DNA of 64,000 bases from Cellulomonas fimi (GTDB taxonomy: Bacteria; Actinomycetota; Actinomycetes; Actinomycetales; Cellulomonadaceae). This document shows, in pieces, positions 26,539-35,532 of this stretch. Each line of letters opens with the position of its first letter. Position 1 is the stretch's first letter. The stretch spans positions 372,001-436,000 of the forward strand of contig NZ_CP110680.1 of NCBI RefSeq assembly GCF_028583725.1. The letters run 5' to 3'. Under the pieces are notes generated by a model. The model ran no database searches and had not been told where the DNA came from. It worked only from the letters and a program-made list of their open reading frames with translations. The translations under genes and the position numbers were made by a program.

Positions 26539-27057
26539 GTGACGTCCGACCAGCTCACGATCCGGTCCGCCCGCCCGGCCGACGTGCGCGCGATCCGTGC
26601 CCTCGTCCAGCCCTACGCCGACGAGCGCATCCTGCTCGCCAAGGAGTGGGTCGGCTACTACGAGGCCGTGCAGGAGTTCGTCGTCGCCGAGGCGCCCGAC
26701 GGGACCGTCGTCGGTTGCGGCGCGCTGCACGTCATGTGGCAGGACCTCGCCGAGATCCGCACGCTCGCCGTCGACCGGGCCTACCGCGGCCAGGGCGTCG
26801 GCCACCTGCTGCTCGACGCGCTCGTCGACCGCGCCCGCGGCCTCGGCCTGCGCCGCCTGTTCTGCCTCACGTTCGAGGTCGACTTCTTCACCGCGCACGG
26901 GTTCCACGCCATCGAGGGCACGCCCGTCACGCCCGACGTGTACGCCGAGCTCCTGCGGTCGCACGACGACGGCGTCGCCGAGTTCCTCGACCTCGCCCGC
27001 GTGAAGCCGAACACCCTGGGCAACACCCGCATGCTCATCGAGCTCGACCAGGCGTAG
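26539..27057 (+). CDS. argA: Amino-acid N-acetyltransferase (short ArgA, GNAT)
   Basis: A 172-residue GNAT-fold enzyme. It is close in length and motif to the mycobacterial ArgA (Rv2747): the stretches YYEAVQEFVVAE, VVGCGALHVMWQDLAEIRT, and PNTLGNTRMLIEL match its pattern. The acetyl-CoA loop is YRGQGVGHLL. It makes N-acetylglutamate, the first step of arginine synthesis. Start GTG at 26539; another GTG six bases earlier is possible. No other arg gene is nearby. It is convergent with the urea-carboxylase-family gene. Confidence 0.9.
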   Translation: MTSDQLTIRSARPADVRAIRALVQPYADERILLAKEWVGYYEAVQEFVVAEAPDGTVVGCGALHVMWQDLAEIRTLAVDRAYRGQGVGHLLLDALVDRARGLGLRRLFCLTFEVDFFTAHGFHAIEGTPVTPDVYAELLRSHDDGVAEFLDLARVKPNTLGNTRMLIELDQA

Positions 27058-27084
27058 CACGGACCGCCCGGCGCGGGGCCGTCG

Positions 27085-30000
27085 TCACGCCGCCGTCGTC
27101 ACCGCCACGGGGTCGAGGACGACGAGCACCTGACCGGGGCCCACCTGGTCGCCCGGGGTCACCGTGACGTCGACGACCGTGCCGCCGCTCGCCGCGACGA
27201 CGGGCGCCTCCATCTTCATCGCCTCCAGCGCGAGGAGCTGCTGACCGGCCTCGACGACGTCGCCCGGGCGGACGTCCACGCGGAACACCGTCGCGACGAA
27301 CGGCGCCTCCACGCCGTCGCAGCCGTCGGGCACGACGACCGCACCGGCGGACGGTCCGGCGAGCGCGGGCTCGGGGTCGCGCCGGTCGAACTCGCCGGCC
27401 GCCTCCCACGCCGACCGCTCGGCCGCGAACGCGTCGGCCTGCCGGGCCTGGAACTCGGCGATCGACGGCGCGTTCGCCGCGAGGAACCGCTCGTGCTCGG
27501 CCAGCGAGAACGTGCTCTCCTCGATGCGGACGTCGTGCCGGCCCGCGGCCATGTCGGCGCGCAGGTCGAGCAGCTCGTCGGCTCCCACGGGGTACCAGCG
27601 GATCGTGTCGAAGATCCGCAGCAGCCACGGGGTTCCCGGCTCGAACGGCCGGTGCCGCGCGTACGTGTCCCACACCTGGATGGTCCGGCCGACGAACTGG
27701 TACCCGCCGGGCCCCTCCATCCCGTAGATGCACAGGTACGCGCCGCCGATCCCGACCGCGTTCTGCGGGGTCCACGTGCGGGCCGGGTTGTACTTCGTCG
27801 TGACGAGCCGGTGCCGCGGGTCGAGCGGCGTCGCGACGGGCGCGCCGAGGTAGACGTCGCCGAGCCCGAGCACCTGGTACGACGCGTCGAACACCGTGCG
27901 GTACACGTCGTCGACCGAGTCCAGGCCGTTGATGCGGCGGATGAACTCGATGTTCCACGGGCACCACGGGGCGTCGTCGCGGACACCCGCCATGTAGCGC
28001 TGGATCGCCTCGCGCGTCGACGGGTCGTCCCACGAGAGCGGCAGGTGCACCGTGCGGCTCGGCACGACGAGGTCGCGCGTCGCGGGCAGCGTCTCCTCGA
28101 CCTCCTCGACGACCTCGAGCGCGCGGCGCAGCGGCAGCACGTCCGGGTCGACGTGGAGCTGGAGCGAGCGGATGCCGGGCGTGAGGTCGACGACGCCGCG
28201 CAGGCCGTCGTGGTCGACGCGCTGCTGCACCGCCTCCATGAGCGCGTGCACGCGCATCCGGGACGCGAGGTCGAGGCGCATGGGCCCGTACTCGACGAGG
28301 AGGTTGTCGTCGCCCGAGCGGCGGTACGTGACCTCGGGGTCGGTCGTCTCGACACCCGCGGCGCCCAGGGTGGTGGTCGCGACCGGCGCGGTGCCGGCCG
28401 TGCGTGCGGGCCGGGCAGGCGTGCGGCCCAGGACGCCGCCGTCGACGTGCGGCGCCCGGCGCGGGACCGGGTCCGCCTGCGGGCGTCGGCGCAGGTCGTC
28501 GGCCTGCGCCTCGTCGACGGGCACGAAGCGCACCTCGTCGCCGGGCCGCAGCTGCCCGAGCTTCCAGAGCTGGCCGAGCGCGACCGTCGCGGGGCACGTG
28601 AAGCCGCCCAGGCTCGGGCCGTCGGGGCCGAGCAGGATCGGCAGGTCGCCCGTGTAGTCGACGGCGCCGACCGCGTACGGGGTGTCGTGGATGTTCGACG
28701 GGTGCAGGCCCGCCTCGCCGCCGTCGGGCCGCGCCCAGGTGGGCTTCGGGCCGACGAGCCGCACGCCCGTGCGGGCCGAGTTGAAGTGCACCGACCAGGT
28801 GGCCGCGTAGAACTCCTCGACGTCGTCCGTCGTGAAGAACTCCGGCGCCGCGTGCGGTCCCTCCAGCGCCCCGACGTGCCAGGAGGACGGGATGACGGGC
28901 CGCTCGTCGACGGGGACGGGGTGGGCGTCGGCCGCGTCGGGCGCCGGTGCGCCCAGCGGGACCAGGTCGCCGGGCCGCAGCGGGAGCCCCGTCGCGCCGC
29001 CGATCCGGCCGAGGTCGAACGTCGCCGCCGAGCCGAGCACGCGCGGCACGTCGAGCCCGCCGCGGACCAGCACGTACGACCGCATCCCCGCCGTCGGGGT
29101 GCCGATCGCCAGGACGCCGCCGGGCGGCACCTCGACCGGCTCCCACTGCGGCACCGGTGCACCGTCGAGCGTCACGGGCGTCGGCGCGCCCGCGACCAGC
29201 ACCGTCGCGCCCGTGACGAACCTCAGCTCCGGGCCGGCCATCGTGCACTCCAGCCCCGGGGCGCCCTCGGGGTTGCCGAGGGCGCGGTTGCCGAGGCGGA
29301 ACGACAGGTCGTCCATCGGGCCCGACGGCGGGATGCCGACGTGCCACAGGTGCGTGCGGCCCGGCCAGTCCTGGATCGTCGTGAGCATCCCCGCGCGGAC
29401 CACCTCGACGCGCGGCGTCACGTCGCGGACGTGCGCGAGCGTGCCCGTGTGGTGCGCGGCGGCCGCGACCTCGGGGGTGCGGACGATGCTGCGCAGCAGG
29501 CCGAGGTTGGTCGCGACGCCGTCGAGCCGGGTGACCGTGAGCGCGTCGTCGAGCGCGGCCCACGCGGCGTCCCGGTCGTCGCCCGCCGCGACGACCTTCG
29601 CGAGCAGCGGGTCGTAGTGGGTCGAGACCTCCAGACCCGGCTCGACCCAGGTGTCGACGCGCACGTCCGCGGGCACCGCGAACGCCGTGACCGTGCCCGC
29701 CGACGGCAGGTGGTCGCGATCCGGGTTCTCGGCGTAGACACGGGCCTCGACCGCTGCCCCGCGCGGGTGCAGCGGGGTGTCGAGCGGGCTCGTGTCGCCC
29801 TGCGCCAGGCGGATCATCCACGCGACCAGGTCCACGCCGTAGACGGCCTCGGTCACCGGGTGCTCGACCTGCAGGCGCGTGTTGACCTCGAGGAACGCCG
29901 CCTCCTCGCGCTCCGCGTCGTACACGTACTCGACGGTCCCCGCGCTGCGGTACCGGACCGACGCGGCCAGGTCGCGGGCCGCGTCGGCGATCCGCTGCCG

Positions 30001-30753
30001 CACCGCGTCGGGCAGCGCCGGCGCCGGGGCCTCCTCGACGACCTTCTGGTGCCGCCGCTGCAGCGAGCAGTCGCGGTCGCCCAGCGTGACGACGCGGCCC
30101 AGCCCGTCGCCGAACACCTGCACCTCGACGTGCCGCGCGGCCGTGATGAGCCGCTCCAGGTACACGCCCGCGGACCCGAACGCCGCACCCGCGGTCCGTC
30201 GCACGGCCTCCCACGCCGCCGTGAGCTCGTCGGGCGTCGCGCACGCGCGCATGCCGATCCCGCCCCCGCCCGCGGTCGCCTTGAGCATGACCGGGAACCC
30301 GATCCGGTCCGCCTCCGCCTGCGCCTCGTCGAGGTCCGCGAGCAGACCCGTGCCGACCAGCATCGGCATGTCCACCGCCGCCGCGGCCGCGCGGGCCGTG
30401 TGCTTCGCGCCGAACAGCTCGAGCTGGTCCGGCGTCGGCCCGACGAACGCGATCCCCGCCGCCTCCGCGGCCCGCGCGAACCCCGCGTTCTCCGACAGGA
30501 ACCCGTAGCCGGGGTGGATCGCGCCCGCACCCGTCGCGAGCGCTGCCTCGACGATCGCGTCGGCCCGCAGGTACGACTGCGCAGCGGGTGCCGGACCGAG
30601 ACGCACCGCAGTGTCGGCCAGGTGCACGTGCGGGGCTCCCGCGTCGGCGTCCGAGTACACCGCGACCGTACGCAGGCCCAGGTCGCGCGCGGTGCGCAGG
30701 ACGCGGACGGCGATCTCGCCGCGGTTCGCGACGAGCAGCGTGTCGAACGTCAT
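27085..30753 (-). CDS. uca: Urea/guanidine carboxylase (biotin-dependent)
   Basis: A 1222-residue, single-chain biotin enzyme. In order: biotin carboxylase (1-450; ATP-grasp loop KATAGGGGIGMRAC), the AHS2/KipA half of the carboxyltransferase (from about 455, VRAGMLTTIQDWPGRTH), the AHS1/KipI half (from about 820), and a C-terminal biotinyl domain with EAMKMEAPV (Lys1180). This is the layout of urea carboxylase. Enzymes of this family next to DUF1989 genes have been shown to carboxylate guanidine in preference to urea. ATG at 30753 overlaps the stop of the DUF1989 gene (ATGA), so the three genes are coupled. No allophanate hydrolase adjoins it. Likely controlled by the AmtR-type regulator. Confidence 0.93.
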   Translation of the reverse strand: MTFDTLLVANRGEIAVRVLRTARDLGLRTVAVYSDADAGAPHVHLADTAVRLGPAPAAQSYLRADAIVEAALATGAGAIHPGYGFLSENAGFARAAEAAGIAFVGPTPDQLELFGAKHTARAAAAAVDMPMLVGTGLLADLDEAQAEADRIGFPVMLKATAGGGGIGMRACATPDELTAAWEAVRRTAGAAFGSAGVYLERLITAARHVEVQVFGDGLGRVVTLGDRDCSLQRRHQKVVEEAPAPALPDAVRQRIADAARDLAASVRYRSAGTVEYVYDAEREEAAFLEVNTRLQVEHPVTEAVYGVDLVAWMIRLAQGDTSPLDTPLHPRGAAVEARVYAENPDRDHLPSAGTVTAFAVPADVRVDTWVEPGLEVSTHYDPLLAKVVAAGDDRDAAWAALDDALTVTRLDGVATNLGLLRSIVRTPEVAAAAHHTGTLAHVRDVTPRVEVVRAGMLTTIQDWPGRTHLWHVGIPPSGPMDDLSFRLGNRALGNPEGAPGLECTMAGPELRFVTGATVLVAGAPTPVTLDGAPVPQWEPVEVPPGGVLAIGTPTAGMRSYVLVRGGLDVPRVLGSAATFDLGRIGGATGLPLRPGDLVPLGAPAPDAADAHPVPVDERPVIPSSWHVGALEGPHAAPEFFTTDDVEEFYAATWSVHFNSARTGVRLVGPKPTWARPDGGEAGLHPSNIHDTPYAVGAVDYTGDLPILLGPDGPSLGGFTCPATVALGQLWKLGQLRPGDEVRFVPVDEAQADDLRRRPQADPVPRRAPHVDGGVLGRTPARPARTAGTAPVATTTLGAAGVETTDPEVTYRRSGDDNLLVEYGPMRLDLASRMRVHALMEAVQQRVDHDGLRGVVDLTPGIRSLQLHVDPDVLPLRRALEVVEEVEETLPATRDLVVPSRTVHLPLSWDDPSTREAIQRYMAGVRDDAPWCPWNIEFIRRINGLDSVDDVYRTVFDASYQVLGLGDVYLGAPVATPLDPRHRLVTTKYNPARTWTPQNAVGIGGAYLCIYGMEGPGGYQFVGRTIQVWDTYARHRPFEPGTPWLLRIFDTIRWYPVGADELLDLRADMAAGRHDVRIEESTFSLAEHERFLAANAPSIAEFQARQADAFAAERSAWEAAGEFDRRDPEPALAGPSAGAVVVPDGCDGVEAPFVATVFRVDVRPGDVVEAGQQLLALEAMKMEAPVVAASGGTVVDVTVTPGDQVGPGQVLVVLDPVAVTTAA

Positions 30754-31478
30754 CGGGTCACCACCATCCGGACGGGCGTCGGGTCGAAGCCGTTGCACGG
30801 GTTGTTGACCTGCGGGCAGTTCGAGACGACGACCAGCACGTCGCGCTCCGCCCGCAGCGACACCGCCAGCCCCGGGGCGGAGATGCCGTCGACGATCCCG
30901 AGCGCGCCGTCCGGGTCGACCGGCACGTTCATGTACCAGTTGACGTTCGAGACGAGGTCGCGCTTGCCGAGCCCGTGCCGGCCGCCCTCCGCGAGGAAGT
31001 TCTCGACACACGCGTGCTGCGCACGCGTGTGGTGGCCGTACCGCAGCGTGTTCGACTCCTGCGAGCACGCGCCGCCGAGGGTGTCGTGCCGCCCGCACGT
31101 GTCCGCGACGACCGTCATGAGCTCGCCGTGCTCGCAGTCGCGCAGCACCGACCCCGTCGTGAGGAACACCGAGTCCTGCGCCTGGATCGTGTCGGGCGCG
31201 CTGTAGCGCAGCGACGTGTCGTGCGCGTCGTAGACGAGGAAGTCGACCGCCTGGTTCCCGCCGAGGTCGACGATCGTCAGCACGTCGCCGGCCGCGACGA
31301 CCGCGGACCACGGTGCGCGGGCCGGGACGACGTCGTCGCGCAGCACCTCCCCGGCCGGGACGGGGTCCCCGCCCGACCCGGCCGGGGACGTGAGGTCGGG
31401 CGCGGTCGTCGAGCTCGTCCCGAAGGCGTCGGTGACCGCGGTGTCGGGCGTGCCGGGCGTCGGCGTGGTCGTGGTCAT
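30750..31478 (-). CDS. DUF1989 urea-amidolyase-associated protein 2 (probable carboxyguanidine deiminase subunit)
   Basis: A 242-residue DUF1989 protein, annotated by tradition as urea carboxylase-associated protein 2 (UAAP2). The family C-terminus is plain: VVVSNCPQVNNPCNGFDPTP, with GLGKRDLVSNVNWYMNVP before it. With its partner it corresponds to CgdA/CgdB, which hydrolyse carboxyguanidine to allophanate and ammonia. An N-terminal Thr/Pro-rich tail of about 30 residues is not conserved-looking. Overlaps by ATGA with the genes before and after, so all three are translated together. Confidence 0.88.
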   Translation of the reverse strand: MTTTTPTPGTPDTAVTDAFGTSSTTAPDLTSPAGSGGDPVPAGEVLRDDVVPARAPWSAVVAAGDVLTIVDLGGNQAVDFLVYDAHDTSLRYSAPDTIQAQDSVFLTTGSVLRDCEHGELMTVVADTCGRHDTLGGACSQESNTLRYGHHTRAQHACVENFLAEGGRHGLGKRDLVSNVNWYMNVPVDPDGALGIVDGISAPGLAVSLRAERDVLVVVSNCPQVNNPCNGFDPTPVRMVVTR

Positions 31479-32326
31479 GCGATCCCCCGGGCGGTGAGGT
31501 CGGCGACGGTGTTGGTGAAGGCGCGGCGGCCCTCGGGCGTGGCGGTCCAGAGCGGGTCGTCGGGTGCCGTCGGGCGGCCCGCCCACGCGAGGACCTCCAG
31601 CGGTGACGACGTGAACGCCGGGCGCGGGTCCAGCGGGTGCGCGGTGTTGGCGACGAGCAGCAGCAGCGGCACCTCGGCCCGGAGGGTGACCGCGGCGCCC
31701 GCGCCCGCCGACCCGGTGAAGTGCGGGCGGCCGTCGTCGTCGACCCGGACCCCCTGGAAGAACGACACGCTCGGCGGCAGGTCGCGGCGGGTCAGGCCGT
31801 GCTTCGCCGCCGCCAGCGCGAACAGCTCGCGGCCGGCGGGCGACGGGCCGTGCGCGTCGCCGTCGCCGTAGCGCTGCACGTTGCGGGCGCGCGTCGTCGT
31901 GCCGAACAGCGCGTCCTGATGGCCCGACGAGTCCTGCACGACCGACGCGAGCACGCGGCCCGCGTCGGACAGCAGCAGGTGGCCCGCGGTGAGGTACACC
32001 TGCCACTGCACCTTGACCGTGTCCGCGACGTTGAGCCGCTCCCACGGCCGGTCCAGCCGGTACGCGAGCACGTGCGCGCACGCGTCGCCGTCGAGGTCGG
32101 TGAGCCGGACGTGCGTGCCGCGCGCGACCGCGAGGTGCGTGTAGCCGCCGCCCGCGACGACCTCGGCGTGCACGAGGTCAGCCGGGTCGACGTCGGCCGG
32201 CGGGGTCGGCCAGGCGCTCGCGGGGAGCGTCGGCATGGCCTGGACCCGGCCGTGCGCGGCGGCCTCCTGGGCCCGGGCGTGCGCGCGGGCGCCGGCGGTC
32301 GTGCCGGTGTCGTCGACGGTCGTCAT
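31475..32326 (-). CDS. DUF1989 urea-amidolyase-associated protein 1 (probable carboxyguanidine deiminase subunit)
   Basis: A 283-residue DUF1989 protein (UAAP1 type), first gene of the operon. It has the family core: a GDACAHVLAYRLD segment, LSDAGRVLASVVQDSSGHQDALFG, and SVSFFQGVRVDDDGRPHF. Cysteines of the other subunit's C-terminal motif are absent here, as expected for the non-identical partner. ATG at 32326 has GGGAG six bases upstream. The operator at 32342-32361 lies only 15 bases before the start, so bound regulator would block initiation. It pairs with UAAP2 as a deiminase acting on carboxyguanidine (inference from family). Confidence 0.87.
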   Translation of the reverse strand: MTTVDDTGTTAGARAHARAQEAAAHGRVQAMPTLPASAWPTPPADVDPADLVHAEVVAGGGYTHLAVARGTHVRLTDLDGDACAHVLAYRLDRPWERLNVADTVKVQWQVYLTAGHLLLSDAGRVLASVVQDSSGHQDALFGTTTRARNVQRYGDGDAHGPSPAGRELFALAAAKHGLTRRDLPPSVSFFQGVRVDDDGRPHFTGSAGAGAAVTLRAEVPLLLLVANTAHPLDPRPAFTSSPLEVLAWAGRPTAPDDPLWTATPEGRRAFTNTVADLTARGIA

Positions 32327-32341
32327 GTGGGGCTCCCGGGT

Positions 32342-32361
32342 TTTCTGTCGTCTGACAGAAA
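32342..32361. promoter_or_regulatory. AmtR-like operator before the guanidine/urea operon
   Basis: Perfect inverted repeat TTTCTGTC-GTCT-GACAGAAA. Seen as CTGT-N6-ACAG flanked by TTT/AAA, it has the same design as the corynebacterial AmtR box (tttCTAT-N6-ATAGaaA). It sits in the spacer between the operon and the divergent AmtR-type gene. A second copy with an intact right arm lies before the symporter at 35533. A GTAA...TTAC element at 32401-32416 may be a further nitrogen-control site. Confidence 0.75.
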
Positions 32362-32620
32362 CAGCGTCGCGACGGCCTGTTCCCCGCCGATCACCACCCC
32401 GTAAACGTTGCGTTACGCCGCCCGCACCCCCGGGACGACGGACCCGTGCCGACGGTTCACCGGCCGCGGATCGACCTCGACCCGGGCGTCGTTGCCGCAT
32501 TTGCGGCCGTACCGGTCACCAGACCCGGGTCGGCGCTCAGGGACGGCCGTCGAGACGGCCCGTCGGGAGCGTCCCGTCGCGAGCGGGCACCTCACGGGCC
32601 GGTGGTACGTTCCCCAGGCC

Positions 32621-33397
32621 ATGGGACGCAGACCGGGACGACCACGCGCCACCGGCGACCCGCACGAGCAGCGGGACACCCGGCAGGACGTGCTCGACGC
32701 CGCCGCGGCCCTCTTCTGCACCGTCGGCTACGCCGCGACCAGCACCCGCGCGGTCGCCGACCGCGCCGGCGTCCGGCAGGCGTCGATCTACCACCACTTC
32801 ACGAGCAAGGACGCGATCCTGCGCGAGCTGCTGCTCGGGTCGGTCCGCCCGTCGCTCGAGCTCGCCGACAACCTCGCGACCGCCGCCGACGCCCCGCCCG
32901 CCGCACGGCTCTGGGCGCTCGCGCACGCCGACGTGCTGCTGCTGACGACGAGCCCCGTCAACGTCGGCGCGCTCTACCTGCTGCCCGAGGTCGACGGCGA
33001 GCAGTTCGCCGAGTTCCACGCGCTGCGCGACCGCCTGCGCACGCGCTACGACGACCTCGCCGCCCAGGTCCTCGCCGGCGGAGAGCCCGCCCCGGCGGGA
33101 GGTGCTGCGGCGACCGCACGCGACGACGCGGCGCAGGAGGCCGCGGGTCCGCGTCACCCTGCCGGTCCGGCACCCGACGGCGACGTGGGTCCGCTCGTGC
33201 TCGGCCTGGTGGAGTCGGTCATCCTCCGCCGCCGAGCCGGCGAGGCGCTCGCCGCGTCGGTCGCCGCGTCCGTCGCCGACGGCGTGCTGCGGCTCGCCGG
33301 GTGCGACGCGGCCGCCGTGGCGTCGGCGCGTGCGACCGGCTCGGCCCTCACGACGCCCGCACCCGCACCCGCGCGCCCGCCCGGCCGCGAGCCGTGA
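32621..33397 (+). CDS. amtR: AmtR-like TetR family regulator (nitrogen control)
   Basis: A 258-residue TetR-type repressor. The DNA-binding helix-turn-helix (STRAVADRAGVRQASIYHHF) lies at residues 41-60. The effector domain carries NVGALYLLPEVDGEQFAEFH at 114-133, very like the corynebacterial AmtR (NVGRLYQLPIVGSEEFAEYH). AmtR represses ammonium, urea and amidolyase genes and is released by GlnK. An Ala/Gly/Pro-rich insert at about 152-190 and a proline tail are unusual. It is divergent from the guanidine/urea operon with a matching operator in between. The ribosome site is weak, so start ATG 32621 rests on the MGRRPGRPR arm, typical of AmtR. Confidence 0.8.
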   Translation: MGRRPGRPRATGDPHEQRDTRQDVLDAAAALFCTVGYAATSTRAVADRAGVRQASIYHHFTSKDAILRELLLGSVRPSLELADNLATAADAPPAARLWALAHADVLLLTTSPVNVGALYLLPEVDGEQFAEFHALRDRLRTRYDDLAAQVLAGGEPAPAGGAAATARDDAAQEAAGPRHPAGPAPDGDVGPLVLGLVESVILRRRAGEALAASVAASVADGVLRLAGCDAAAVASARATGSALTTPAPAPARPPGREP

Positions 33398-33494
33398 CGC
33401 CGACCCCCGACCCGTCCTCCGCCGCGCGACGGAGACCCGGGTCCGCCGCGCGAGCGTGGCGCAGCACCGCCCCCGACGCGCACCATCGACTCTC

Positions 33495-34787
33495 GTGACC
33501 ACCGCCTCGTCGTCCGACGCCCCGGTGCGGCAGCCCGCCGTCGCGGCGGCGCGACCCGACGCCGCAGCCCTGCGACGGCTGCTGCCGGCAGCCGTCCTCG
33601 CCGCGATCGTCGTGGCGTTCCTGCTCAGCAGCCCGACGGTGTCGCGGCTGACGTTCAGCGAGACGGGGCAGTGGACGTCGTACGCGGTGGAGCCCGCCGT
33701 CTCGTCGGGCCTGATGTTCGGCGGCGCCGTCGTGGTCGCCACGGGCATCCTGCTCGCCCGGCGGCACCCGGTCTGGGCGACGGCCGTCACCCTGCTGCCG
33801 TTCGTCTCCTACCCGTGGGTGGGCTGGTGGGCGTACGGCTGGTTGCTCGGGCTCGTCGCCGTCGCCGTCCTCGCGGCCGTCGACCGGCCGCGGCGTGCGG
33901 CCGTGCCGGCGTTCGCGGCGGTCGCCGTCGCCGCCTGGTACTGCGCGTCGCCGGTCCTGGCCAGCGTGCCGATCGGCGTCACGGACGCCGGGTCGGGGCT
34001 CGGGTTCCGCGCGTACACCTTCGTCGCGCACGCCGTGGCCGTCGCGGCCGCCACGAGCCTCGCCGCTGCGGCCGGGTCCGCGGCGCGCAGTCGCGCACGG
34101 ACCCGGGACGCCGCCGCACAGGAGCAGAACGCACTCGCCGTGGCGTCCGCCGTCGCCGAGCGTGCGCGGCTCGCGCACGACCTGCACGACGTCGTGGCGC
34201 ACCACGTCTCGCTCGTCGTCGTCCGCGCGGAGAGCGCGCCCTACCAGCACCCGGGACTCGACGACGAGGCGCGCGCCGTGCTCGCCGCGGTCGCTGCCGA
34301 CGGCCGCGAGGCGCTCGCGGAGCTCCGGCAGGTGCTCACGGTGCTGCGGCGCTCGGAGGGGCCCGGGCTCGCGCCGCAGCCGGGTGCGCGGGACGTGGAC
34401 GCCCTCGTCGCGGCCGCGCGGGACGCCGGGCAGGAGGTGCGGGTGACGGGCTCGTGGCGGGACATCGACGAGCCGACGGGCTACGTGCTGTACCGCGTCG
34501 TCCAGGAGTGCCTGACGAACGCGCGCCGGCACGCGTTCGGGGAGCCCGTCGACGTGCAGCTCCGCAGCGACGCGCGCGGGGTCGGCCTCCTGGTCCGCAA
34601 CGCCGTCCCGGAACCGGTGCGCGCGGTCGTGCCCGGCCGCGGGCTCGTCGGGATGCGCGAGCGTGTCGAGGCGCTCGGGGGTCTGCTCGACGTGCGCACG
34701 GTCGGCGGGCAGTTCGTGGTCGAGGCCCTGCTGCCCGACGGCGCGCCCGACGACCGGCCGGGCGCGACACGCGGCGGCCGCGCATGA
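33495..34787 (+). CDS. NarL-type sensor histidine kinase
   Basis: A 430-residue membrane kinase. About six hydrophobic segments (32-205) form the sensor, followed by the HisKA_3 dimerisation helix ERARLAHDLHDVVAHHVSLV with phospho-accepting His231. The ATPase domain has the N-box VVQECLTNARRHA and G-box GRGLVGMRERV. It belongs to the class that pairs with NarL/LuxR regulators, one of which follows with an ATGA overlap. GTG at 33495 chosen because the sequence upstream overlaps the spacer after amtR. The signal is unknown; position between amtR and the symporter suggests nitrogen or substrate sensing, but this is a guess. Confidence 0.85.
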   Translation: MTTASSSDAPVRQPAVAAARPDAAALRRLLPAAVLAAIVVAFLLSSPTVSRLTFSETGQWTSYAVEPAVSSGLMFGGAVVVATGILLARRHPVWATAVTLLPFVSYPWVGWWAYGWLLGLVAVAVLAAVDRPRRAAVPAFAAVAVAAWYCASPVLASVPIGVTDAGSGLGFRAYTFVAHAVAVAAATSLAAAAGSAARSRARTRDAAAQEQNALAVASAVAERARLAHDLHDVVAHHVSLVVVRAESAPYQHPGLDDEARAVLAAVAADGREALAELRQVLTVLRRSEGPGLAPQPGARDVDALVAAARDAGQEVRVTGSWRDIDEPTGYVLYRVVQECLTNARRHAFGEPVDVQLRSDARGVGLLVRNAVPEPVRAVVPGRGLVGMRERVEALGGLLDVRTVGGQFVVEALLPDGAPDDRPGATRGGRA

Positions 34788-35425
34788 CGCGCGTCGTCGT
34801 CGCGGACGACCAGCCGGTCGTCCTGCAGGGGTTCGCGGCGATCCTCGGGTCCGCGCCCGACCTGGAGGTCGTCGGCACCGCCGCCGACGGGCGCGCGCTG
34901 GTCGAGCTCGTCGCGCGCACCGAGCCGGACGTGGCCGTCGTCGACGTGCGGATGCCCGTGCTCGACGGCATCGCGGCGACGCAGCAGGTCGTCGCGCGCC
35001 ACCCGGCGACCCGCGTCCTGGTCCTCACGACGTTCGACCTCGACGAGTACGTGCTGGACGCGCTGCGCGCGGGTGCGAGCGGCTTCCTGCTCAAGGACGT
35101 CACCGCGGAGCGCCTGGTCGAGGCGGTGCGGCTCGTCGCCGAGGGCTCGATGCTGCTGGGCCCGAACGTGACGCGCAGGCTCGTCGAGGACTTCTCGCGG
35201 CGCGTGCGCCGCCCGTCGCCCGAGTTCGACACGTTGACGCCGCGCGAGCGTGACGTGGCGCTCGCGGCGGCCCGCGGGCTGTCGAACGCGGAGATCGCCG
35301 GCGAGCTGTTCATCGGCGAGTCCACGGTGAAGACGCACCTGTCGGAGGTGCTGCGCAAGCTGCGGTGCCGGGACCGCGTGCAGCTGGTCGTCACGGTGCA
35401 CGAGGCGGGGCTGCTCGGGGACTGA
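34784..35425 (+). CDS. NarL/LuxR family response regulator
   Basis: A 213-residue regulator. The receiver (1-120) has the acidic pair VVVADDQPV and the phospho-accepting Asp in VAVVDVRMPVLDG (Asp54 region), and Lys in FLLKDV. The C-terminal LuxR helix-turn-helix is LTPRERDVALAAARGLSNAEIAGELFIGESTVKTH. It overlaps the kinase gene in ATGA, so the two form one two-component system. Target genes are unknown. Confidence 0.93.
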   Translation: MTRVVVADDQPVVLQGFAAILGSAPDLEVVGTAADGRALVELVARTEPDVAVVDVRMPVLDGIAATQQVVARHPATRVLVLTTFDLDEYVLDALRAGASGFLLKDVTAERLVEAVRLVAEGSMLLGPNVTRRLVEDFSRRVRRPSPEFDTLTPRERDVALAAARGLSNAEIAGELFIGESTVKTHLSEVLRKLRCRDRVQLVVTVHEAGLLGD

Positions 35426-35532
35426 GCGGCCGGTCCTCGCGTGTGCGCGCGTGTGCGCGGTCGCTGCGGGACGGGATTTAACACAGCCGTTTCGTCCGTG
35501 CAGCGACGCGGACACAGCCCGGGTGGTCAATG

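Noticed and set aside
32327..32620. Possible guanidine-I (ykkC) riboswitch upstream of the DUF1989 operon
   Set aside because: I looked for the conserved stems and the paired purine-rich segments on the minus strand and found no convincing match. The spacer is better explained by the AmtR-like operator.
35440..35460. GTGTGCGCGC repeat before the symporter
   Set aside because: Short alternating purine-pyrimidine run expected by chance in this high-GC sequence; no symmetry with other sites.
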